From Acephala macrosclerotiorum (taxonomy: Eukaryota > Ascomycota > Leotiomycetes > Helotiales > Mollisiaceae): DNA of 64,000 nucleotides. The notes below the pieces were generated by a model. The model searched no databases. It worked only from the letters and a program-made list of their open reading frames with translations, and was not told the origin of the DNA. A program made the position numbers and the translations under genes. Where the stretch lies: assembly GCA_014904845.1 (NCBI GenBank), contig MU119247.1, positions 241,336 through 305,335 on the forward strand, in the 5' to 3' direction. Shown piece after piece: positions 56,038 through 64,000 of the stretch; the stretch's first letter is position 1, and each line of letters begins with the position of its first letter.

Positions 56038-56764
56038 TATTGTTGATGTTGCAAACGTGCAAAATCTTCAGAGCGGTCTAGGAAAGCGGCGCGTTCAGGA
56101 GCGCTCGAGCTCGATTAGGAAAGGACTCGGAGAAGGTCACGTGTGTATGTTTTCATATTTCTTAGGGAAGGTAACCTTAGGTGCGTCAGCCGCTTAACGA
56201 CATCCGATTTCGTGGCGCTTTCAACTCAATCCCCCTCCCGTGAAGTCGAACATGTCCTTCTTCTCTGAGCGTTCATGAGGGGGCAAAATCATGAAAATAA
56301 GCATGACCGACCGAAAGAGGAAGTTGAAGCGAGTCCAATAAGCATCTAGAATGTGCCATGACATGTGGAATATTTAAGCCTTTCTCTTCATGTTGCATCC
56401 TCAATGTGTTTTCGACTGTATTTATTCTTCCTGATTTTCCTTTTTAATAAAGACCTTGGCTAGATAAACTTATGACTAGCTGACCTGATGAGCATCACGA
56501 ATTCTTTGTCATCAATGCCGATCGCGTCACAGTGTCGTAACCTCCGCTCTTATCCTCCGTCGGCATTTTCTCTACAAATATAAGTCTCAGGTCTCCCAAC
56601 GACATGCAAGATGCTGTCTTTGATGACCACAAGCACAAGAGACATCCGAATACCTCCTCAGATAAATGCCGACCGAGGATTTGATTGGTCGTGAGGGTAC
56701 GATTACCTCTCTGAGCCTGACATCGCATCTTGATGGCATGAAAGATCGTCATCGCCTATTCCGC
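56038..56764. other. Intergenic between divergent 2EXR and Zn2Cys6/Fungal_trans loci
   Basis: No gene was seen. An A+T-rich segment at 56380-56480 may contain both promoters. Confidence 0.4.
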
Positions 56765-59401
56765 ATGTCTGATCAAACTGGTTTGGCACAATACTTGGTA
56801 GGCGCTTGTTATCAGAGAGTCTTTCCGTCTGTTAACTATGGTCTAGTGCGATCACTGCAAGCAGAGAAAACTGAAATGTTCACGTGACATTCCCGTATGT
56901 CAAAATTGCAAGTCATGGAACGGCGGCTGTGTGTATTCCAGACACGGCAAGATTCGAAGACGCCCTCGATCCAAGTGAGTTCTTAGTACTTCTGCATTAA
57001 GCGGCCTTTTAATTACCTAGCTCTACCTAGACTTTCTTCCTATGTCGGGCTCCCATCCCAGGCTGATCAGCCGAGTCCAGTCTCGCCCGATGAAGTCCTA
57101 GCGAAATTAGGTAGCTGAGAACGCTGAAAGGAACATGGAGACTGAGATAAGGCAATATTGTAGCTCGAAACCAAGCTCGAGGAGGTGCAGGTCCGCAAGT
57201 CGGACCCCGGAGCACAACAGAAGGCTCAGCCAGTCCCAAACCATCACTCTCCCGAGATTCATCACATTGTGGTTGCACATCACAGCCTAGGCATGACAGC
57301 GATGATGAAGCGACTAGTGAACCAAGTCAAACGTGCGGGAAGGTTCTCAAAGACCACACTGATCAATCATTTTACATTGGACCTTCGCCAATTGTTACAT
57401 TCCTCACACAGGCAAGCAACAACATCGGCAAGGTCATGAACGATGTTTGCGATGCTAGACTGCACAAGAATGCTGAAGACAGCTTGGCCGATCTTTCGAG
57501 TACGTTTGCCGCTGCTGGGCTCCATGATCCAAGCGAAGCTCGAAGGAAAATTCGACAGTTCAAGAGAACAAACGAGGTCTTTTTTATTCCAGAGAAGGAG
57601 GAAGGAATACATTTGATGGAGTGTAGGTCTTATTACCACCAACTCGAGGATGTGGCTCTAACGAAGGGGTCAGTATTTGCCGAGACGATGAGGAAGGGCG
57701 CTCCTTTCTTTTCATTACCTCCCGAGGACTTGCTACCTAAAATTGTGTTCGAGCCATCCACAGTGAGGGAAAGAGGTTGGATACTGCTTTTCAACGCTTT
57801 AGTATCCACGGATCTCGCTCTGAGAGATTCTCCAGATCTAAGACTTAGTCGGTGTCTGCAATGGAATATCTGGATGATCATCGAGGACTCCAGCATCTTT
57901 CTAGAGCCAAGCGTCATCAGCATCCAAGCTCTCTGTTTACTTGCGTCCCATGGACAGGAAATCTCGACACCCAGCCTGTGTTGGACTTTGATAATTCATG
58001 CATGCCAAATGGTTCAAACCCTTGCGCTGCACCTACCGATCCCTCGAACACCACCAAACAGCGAAGTTAATCGACACAGAAACTGCTTATTTTAAAGAAT
58101 TTTCATAGTTGACAAGTCGTTGGCATTATCTGTTGGAAGGCCGCCACATCTGCCTGCCTATTTGTACAGGGATGTTCCCCTACCAGATTCTCAATCTCTA
58201 GCGCTTTATCGGCCACACATACAGGCCAGTGGTGCCGTGTACCCCGAAAAAGACTCTACGCTGTTAGAATTTGGTGGTTTTTACATAATGCGGAACCTTG
58301 AGCTTGCAAAACTCCAAGGAGAGGTGTCTGGCTTGATGTACGGTGTTGGGAAGAGCGATACGCACAAGATTGGGGAGCTCAAGCAAGAGCTAGACAAGTG
58401 GATGGATGGATTGGTTAAGGCAAGTCTACTGCTGATAACCTAAAAATGGGCTGTGGCTAACCTTTTAGTCCAAATACCATGCGATGGATAGCTGCATGAC
58501 GCTTGAGGAACAAGAGATCCACCTAGGCGTCAACATCCAAAAGTTCCAGTATCATCACTTGGTAGTCTATCTCACACGAGGCGACAAAAGCAACGAACAA
58601 GCTTGCCTCGAGTCCGCCAGGGTAGCAATCTCCCTGTTGGAACAGCTCGTCTCCAGTTCTCGTCAAGTCTTCAATGGCATCGTTTGGTAATTTCCTCCTG
58701 CTCCCCGACCCCTCCCCAATCCCAACGGCAGCAGAATTAACCCTCGCATGCATCTCCTGTGCCAGCCGTTTACACCTTACTTCGTCCTCTTCTCGAATAT
58801 CGTCTCGCATCCAACATCACCAGCTTGTTTCAAAGATCCCCAGTCCCTCCGACAAGTCGTCCTCTACTTCCTCTAAATGAACAACAACCATCCATCCGCG
58901 GCAAAGCTCGAGAAGATAGCCGAGACTTTCACCAAGCTTGCAGAAACATATGTCAGACATGCAAGACAACGAAACCAAGAGCCATCAACTCAACAACGGC
59001 TGCAAGTTCCAGCCTACCCAGCAGGACCATACCATTTGAATCACCTCAACGCCGTAGCACCAATGAACGAAGGATCACAATCCTTACCAGGGGTTTCCAC
59101 CCCCGACTACGCACCCAGCAACCCCTCTTCCGACTTCTCTCTCCCTCCCCTGCCTCCACTAGACTTCAACTCCGGAGCCGAATTTAACTTCAACGATATG
59201 CCAACGGATCCATTGGCATTGTTGAACTTCTTCACACCTACTTCTGACCCTTTCACTTTTCAAGAGCAGGGAGGAGATGGGTTGGAGACGGGAGATCAAG
59301 AAGCATTGCTGAAAGAATTGAAAAGTTTTGAGGAATGTGGTGGATTGGATGGGATGTTAGATTGGTTTTCTTGGGATGCGTATGATAGTAATATGGGGTG
59401 A
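56765..59401 (+). pseudogene. Zn2Cys6 / Fungal_trans transcription factor pseudogene
   Basis: Exon 1 (56765-56797, MSDQTGLAQYL) splices to the zinc cluster exon at 56847 (CDHCKQRKLKC, CQNCKSWNGGC). The linker (LETKLEEV) is followed by a frame change to RDSSHCGCTSQPRHDSDDEA. Then come DQSFYIGPSPIVTFLTQASN and the Fungal_trans domain: ILLFNALVSTDLALRDSPDL, LQWNIWMIIEDSSIFLEPS, then a TAA after NCLF where relatives have Trp, IVDKSLALSVGRPPHLPAYL, a GC-AG intron (58421-58469) and LGVNIQKFQYHHLVVYL. The next block QPFTPYFVLFSNIVSHPTSP ends in YFL followed by TAA in place of Gln, then NNNHPSAAKLEKIAETFTKL and an activation-type acidic C-terminus to 59401. Two nonsense codons and at least one frame change show the gene is dead, though the remaining sequence is well preserved. 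Confidence 0.75.
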
Positions 59402-59676
59402 AATTGGTGTTGATGTACGAGCTTCTGGAAGGACTGTGAAGAAGTTGGAAGGAACAGGTATGCGTATCTCAACCACTGATAATAAACCTACTCAATCAAA
59501 ACGAGATCCAGGATTTTTAGATTCGCAAGATGACCAAGCTACTATGCCGCACAATCTCCTAGATGTCGGGGAAAATAATTCAAGGATTCAAAGGAGCGCC
59601 ATTTTTCTTTGTGTAGAGTTGCTCCATCAACAGATCCATAGTGCATTCGTCGTACATCGGCTACCTGCATACGCCC

Positions 59677-60379
59677 TCAACCTCTCACTGTCTGGGCTTG
59701 AGAAAAATTAGCCAGCTGTCTCTCCATCGACATCTCCTTACCATCCCTCTCCACCTTTGTATCCTTCGCCCCCTCAACTTCCATGAACCCCTTCCCACCC
59801 CAATTCGTAAGACTTCGTTCCGGCCTCGCGTTCTCACCCTCCTTATCCGTGACAGTAAACCAGTATCGCAGACTATATGCGTTGGAGAGTGTACATATTG
59901 GCTGCGAGAGGTGCCACATGTTTCCAAATATCGCGGTCTTCATTGTTGAGACTGCTGCGCCTTTGCAGCCCTTGATGGAGTCTTTGCTGATTAACCAGTC
60001 GGCTAGGATGTTGTGGTATGAGGGCGATACGATGAGGTTATTTTCGAGTAATCCATTGGGCATCTCGGAGCGGTGGGCAATGATGGTGGGTTGGTGGAAG
60101 TGGATTTTGTAGATCGAGTGGAGAGAGAAGCAGGTTGCGCCGAGGAGTCTTTGACTAGCTGGTCCGAGGAGCTTCATGATTTCGTAGAGGACGTCGTACG
60201 GGAGTTTCTCGATCAAAAGACTGGTCTGGTTGGCTGTGAGAGTGTTAGACGAGGTTGAAAGCTAGTATGAGAGGATAGGGAGTGCGCAACGTACTGCGTT
60301 GTTTCTTATTCTCCTCGACCTGACCCGCTTCTGGCAGCTCCGCTAGCTTTTCGAGATTGTTGATGCGCTGGAATTCCAT
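59677..60379 (-). CDS. F-box-like protein, array copy A (intact)
   Basis: Two exons (60295-60379 and 59677-60233) encode 213 residues. The start MEFQRINNLEKLAEL is followed by a short acidic linker, then the F-box-like segment KLPYDVLYEIMKLLGPASQR and LLGATCFSLHSIYKIHF, a block NILADWLISKDS, and a C-terminal LTNWGGKGFMEVEG before a charged tail. Residues LP..V..EIMKLLGPAS.R.LGATC match the first helix pair of F-box-like domains. It is the 3'-most of three related genes in the same orientation and the only one without stops. A ubiquitin-ligase adaptor role is possible but unproven. Confidence 0.7.
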
Positions 60380-60780
60380 AATGACAATGTAGATGTGCGG
60401 TGTACTGAGATTCAAACGTGTTGGTTCTGATGCTGTGGCGCTGGATTTGCGGTGCGGGTACGGAGTGTTGTTGATGAGCTGAAGAGACCTAATTTTGAAG
60501 ATTGGATAAGGCTTGGTCTTGAAGATCGGACGAGTAGCGACCAATAGCACAAGGGTGTGCTTCAAAAGTAGTTAATAGCAAATTTTCCCATTCTATGAGT
60601 TCATAGTTCATACTCAACATCCTTAGTAGCAAGCAGGTTACAAGCTAATTAAAATTCACAAAAGACAGGAAACTTTGAAGGTCAAGACCTGTGATTTCCT
60701 AGCTATGTACAAAACCAAAATCGTAATCTTCAAAATTACCGGGTATATTGCTCCATTTGCATTGGCGATTTTGTCGGTGC
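60380..60780. other. Spacer between array copies A and B
   Basis: No gene was seen. Copy A has an upstream in-frame extension (to 60565) that was not used because its sequence lacks any feature of the other copies. Confidence 0.4.
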
Positions 60781-61485
60781 TTATCGTCGACCCCTTCTCT
60801 CCAACTTCGTTGTTCGCTCCCGACTCAATATTGCTTGGACCTCTTCAAGTCGCCGCCTCGCCTGTGCCAGCACCTTCGCTTTCGCCACCTTCTCTGTCAA
60901 TATGTCTCTAAGTAGTATCCTATCGTTCTTCTTATCCGATACCTCCGCAGCAATCTCCAACATGCCTTTGCCGCCCCAATCAACACGCCAGAATCCTTTA
61001 CTGAGAGTGAGATTCTCAACATCTCTGCGGACGTCCTTACGAGCCTTGAACCCCGCCTTTGTATCGTTGTGCATTTTTCTGAGAAACCTCCTATCCTTAG
61101 GTTCGCTGTTAATGGGTTTGGGGATCTGGAGAGTATCATCGGGGACGAGCCAGTTGAGAATAATTTTGGGGTAGGTATCGGAGCCAGCAAAATACATTGG
61201 CATATAATAAATGCTAGGTAACTCCTGGGGTTAGACAGTAATAAGCTCGCTGGGGAAATGTCTCTTGTATGTCTCGTTGAAGGTGATGCAGCTGGCGCCT
61301 AAGATTCTCTGTCTTGCTGGACCGAGCAACTTGAAGATCTCGTAGTGGATGTCATGTGGAAGCATTGTTATAAGGAGGCTGACTTGTGGTACTGCGCAAG
61401 TATACATTAGCAAGTTGAATAATCAAAATATTTTACGCATGCATACATCATTGCGTATTCGTAGCCGCTTGTACCCGACCTCCAT
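60781..61485 (-). pseudogene. F-box-like protein, array copy B, one nonsense codon
   Basis: Starts MEVGYKRLRIRNDVCM, followed by a 45-nt intron (GTAAAA...GCAG) and MLPHDIHYEIFKLLGPARQR, then ILGASCITFNETYKRHFPSE. A TAA follows LITV, and the same frame continues PQELPSIYYMPMYFAGSDTY, PKIILNWLVPDDTLQIP, FWRVDWGGKGMLEIA and a Lys/Arg/Glu-rich helix to the stop at 60781. The order (LP..LGPA..R.LGA.C, then WLV, then WGGKG) equals copy A. Only the single TAA breaks it, so it may be a recent pseudogene, or the ribosome may use MPMYF downstream. Confidence 0.68.
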
Positions 61486-62106
61486 TGTCTCCTTCAGCCA
61501 GGTCCCCTGTAGACTTCTCTTGCGCTGAGGCCTGCATGCTGTATGTAGGCATTCTTGATATTGATTTGGAGTTGCTGCCGAGGGGCGGTTTTATATGCAG
61601 AAGTCGAGAGACATTTCCAGATTATCCCGCTTTTGAATTCCATCACGTTACGTCCAGGTGTGGTTCGATAGTGAGGCTGACAATATTTCGAGGAGGATAT
61701 TTTGTGGCAGCATCATAGGGAAGAGGCTTGTCTGCTTGACTACTGGAGGTCTGTGCCGGGTATATGCTGCAATCAATACAATCTAAAACCATCTGCGATA
61801 CCCCGTTGCTTCCTCTTTTCCTCGTGTTGACTTTGTTGCGGCTCCTCCGCGAATTCTCTGACGTCGGTTGCGTTGATCGACTTTTCTATCTTCGATTTGT
61901 ACCGTGGTTGCGAAGATGTGTCAAGGAAGGATTTTTCAATGTGGTGTTAGGACTCGGAGGTGACTAGGTTGAGGAAGAAGAACAGGAACAGCCAATGGTA
62001 GGCAAGGGCCTCTCGACGGGGTCAGTGGCCAAACGCTCAATGTCTCAACTTCGGATAAGGCTCGCAATAGTAGGCACATAAATTTAAGTAATAAAGTGCT
62101 GGAAAG
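61486..62106. other. Spacer between array copies B and C
   Basis: No gene was seen; only short frames on the plus strand. Confidence 0.4.
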
Positions 62107-62900
62107 CTATTTACCCATCGACTGGCCTCTGCAATGAAAAGCAGATGTGGACTCTATTCGTGTAAACACGTTGAAGGATCTCTGTATCATAAATTGAAGA
62201 AGCTGAGCGTGAATTTGTTTGTATGCACTCAAAGCGATGAGGAAGTCAACTGCTTTCTCTGAGACTGCATGTGAAATTCTCTCTGTCTGCCCCCATAAAC
62301 TCAAGCTACGCTCTTCCTTACCTTTTTCATTCTCTAGTGTTCCATGATTTCCATCCTCAAACTTCGCGAAAGCCTTTCCGCCAAACCTTAGGTATGCTGA
62401 GCCCGCGGCCTCAGTTTCTTTTATATAAAAAATGGTGGTACCCACGATTTACGAGCCCTTGTCTCCTCTTGAACATAGTGAAGAAAAATTTCCGTCGTGG
62501 AGAAATGGGTGCTTCTTCTCTGAATTGATATGCGCGCTCCAAGATTAAGGCCAAGAAGTTCCGTTTGAGTTTATGGTCAAACTCGTCTGGAGGGAACGCG
62601 TGGCACTCAAGTGGGATAAGCCAATTTATTAAGATAATTCGGTATTCCTCAGTGCATAAATCCGGGCAATGTTCGAGGTCGTTTGATATTTCATTGCGGC
62701 TTATCACCACTTCTTTGTGATAGTAGATTTGTAGATGTCTTAAAGTGCTGAGGAGGTTGCGCCCTGAGTCGACGTGCAGCAGGGCCTAGGTGGTCAAAGA
62801 TTTCTAGGTGTAGTTCTTGCGGGAGCTTGTTGTGCACTGGAATTTCACCAGCTTGATACAAATAAAGGCTTTGCAATATAGTACCCTTCTCAGATTGCAT
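62107..62900 (-). pseudogene. F-box-like protein, array copy C, frameshifted
   Basis: From MQSEKGTILQSLYLYQAGE the minus strand reads NKLPQELHLEIFDHLGPAAR; the frame then shifts (near 62755) into LLSTLRHLQIYYHKEVVISR and LCTEEYRIILINWLIPLE. A 43-nt intron (62410-62452) joins in phase 0 to AAGSAYLRFGGKAFAKFED and a long C-terminal region to 62107. The blocks LP..L..EIF..LGPA.R, NWLI and the GGKAF box correspond to copies A and B. The shift lies in the F-box-like core, so the product would be truncated. Confidence 0.62.
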
Positions 62901-63202
62901 GAATTTGAGGATCGCGGCACTCAAACCAAACCTGAGACGCCAGGCATCAACTTTTTTCCTGCCCAACCAACACGGAGCTCCGAGAAAGCAGTATCGCACC
63001 ACCCATACTGCGCAAGATATCCCTTCCCAGTAAGTTGTTTGAAGAATCATCTGCTTAGTGGGGTTCTATATTGATTATTGTCGCAGCATATAAGTCTAAG
63101 ATCCTTCGACATCTGATACTGAAAAGTATTATACACCAGCTCTCCCAATTTTCCCACTCGGTACTGCTTGCTTCAATCTCGCAGGCGAGCTCATCTGCTG
63201 GA

Positions 63203-63700
63203 ATGGACTCATTCCAAAATATGAGTCATACTGTCATTGACAGTCACATCGAGCTCGACAGCTCATGGGTCACCGTCATGTGTCGAGCAACGCGATTTCA
63301 CATTACTGTTTCACGCAAAGACATCCGAAGAGGCCGCTTTGTGACAGAATACTCCGAGATGGTGGCGAAAGCCATGGATGGCGATGATGAGGAAGACCAT
63401 GATGTATTGTGTGAATGGATTGTGGACCCATGCCTTCCTTACTTCCGAGAGAGTACATTGGACGTCCCCAAAGAAATCACCTTTGAAGACTTCTACTGCC
63501 CACCGACGCATCATTTGAAGCTCTTGGTTTCGGGATCCTCACTATGTCCCAAGGCCACTCGAGATCGCGGGACTATGAACGCTTTCCGTCTGATGATACC
63601 GTCCGGAGACCTTCCACCTTTCTCCGAAGTCCCTCCAGAGAATCCAATCAGTCAGTCAGTCAGTCATCAGTTGAGGGTAAACCCTCAACTGAATGACTGA
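63203..63700 (+). pseudogene. Fungal kinase-like protein N-terminal domain, cut off by a hAT element
   Basis: The likely start is MDSFQNMSHTVIDSH at 63203. It reads HITVSRKDIRRGRFVTEYSE, DVLCEWIVDPCLPYFRESTL and DVPKEITFEDFYCPPTHHLK, followed by LLVSGSSLCPKATRDRG. The trio of a W...PCLPYF segment, an ITFEDF...PPT segment and a LxVxxxxL.P segment is the conserved N-terminal region of a Leotiomycete family of kinase-like proteins. The kinase domain is absent: after PPENPI the frame runs into transposon sequence (SQSVSHQLRVNPQLND). The remainder may lie beyond the element, outside the window. Confidence 0.5.
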
Positions 63701-64000
63701 TCACAAAGGGCTCAACTGATTGACTGAAACTGATCAACTGATCAGCTACTGATCAGTTCAAAGTGAAGATATAAATTTCATAGATCTAAGATTACAGCAT
63801 TAGTAGCGGCTGCTATACGAATTGCTCCTCTTCTCTGCCAATTATTCAAACACTCTTGATGCCACAATAGCTTTTCTGACAACTTAGAACTCTCTGGGGT
63901 TGTCATTTTAGAACAAGAAGAGAAGACACGTTCACATTCCGAGCTCATCGCCGGTATCGCCATAAAATCAAAGGCCATTCGAGCCAACTTTGGCCAATAG
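63649..64000 (-). mobile_element. hAT-family DNA transposon, 3' end; continues past the window
   Basis: The minus strand from 64000 to 63778 encodes the end of a hAT transposase: YWPKLARMAFDFMAIPAMSS, then ECERVFSSCSKMTTPESSKL. This is the hAT C-terminal dimerisation domain, with the A.S..CERVFS signature. It ends LLWHQECLNNWQRRGAIR plus a short tail. Between the transposase stop and 63649 lie many TCAGT/ACTGA motifs, including GATCAACTGATCAG, of the subterminal-repeat type that hAT transposases bind, and a 12-bp hairpin. The exact outer end and the 8-bp target duplication cannot be set because the other end is not in the window. Confidence 0.82.
63667..63692. repeat. 12-bp hairpin inside the hAT end
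   Basis: TCAGTTGAGGGT (63667-63678) and ACCCTCAACTGA (63681-63692) are perfect inverted copies two bases apart. A tract of CAGT repeats precedes it (63649-63664). Confidence 0.9.

Overview
The window looks like an accessory-rich stretch of chromosome from a filamentous ascomycete, most likely a Leotiomycete; the class is an inference from gene content. Protein-coding genes carry short introns (about 43-80 nt, GT-AG with CTRAC-type branch sites, two GC-AG). There are no bacterial operon features. The gene families are typical fungal ones: HET, NACHT-type NLR, 2EXR, Clr5, Zn2Cys6 regulators, F-box-like proteins and plant-cell-wall hydrolases. Repeats are AT-rich, and many dead genes carry TGG-to-stop or CAA/CAG-to-stop changes of the kind left by repeat-induced point mutation (RIP).

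Layout. 1-2.2 kb: the 3' part of an AAA+ ATPase gene with a 782-bp palindromic MITE sitting exactly in an intron splice donor. 4.0-13.3 kb: a housekeeping-like block with VPS41 (HOPS subunit), a divergent mitochondrial DUF155/RMND1-type gene and a Dal5-type MFS permease. 15-17.2 kb: a small secreted PAN-like protein and an intact 2EXR gene. 17.5-23.7 kb: a graveyard holding a NACHT NLR pseudogene, a serine carboxypeptidase pseudogene running into it head-on, and a Zn2Cys6 regulator pseudogene split by a 1.4-kb DNA transposon. 24.6-34 kb: an unknown two-repeat protein, a GH5 endoglucanase next to a GH27 alpha-galactosidase, a four-helix membrane protein and a small unknown gene. 34-36.5 kb: a repeat zone with a solo LTR. 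36.5-44.4 kb: two decaying secreted-protein genes (one an HEVTH zincin), an F-box-like gene and a dead sugar transporter. 45-56 kb: a Clr5 gene with a frameshift, two broken 2EXR copies in opposite orientation, a HET gene broken at a C9 tract, a PAF-acetylhydrolase-like fragment, an intact Zn2Cys6 regulator (relative of the dead one at 20-23 kb) and another intact 2EXR gene. 56.8-64 kb: a dead Zn2Cys6/Fungal_trans regulator, a tandem array of three related F-box-like genes (one intact, two broken), and a kinase-like N-terminal gene fragment cut off by a hAT transposon that leaves the window.

How the genes relate. Only the GH5/GH27 pair looks like a functional neighbourhood (plant polysaccharide breakdown). 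VPS41 and the DUF155 gene share a 231-bp bidirectional promoter. The rest is a mosaic of self/non-self recognition, regulator and F-box-like families in different states of decay. No secondary-metabolite backbone gene, tRNA, rRNA or CRISPR array was seen. Exon coordinates were assigned by eye from splice consensus and reading-frame continuity and were not checked against transcripts.
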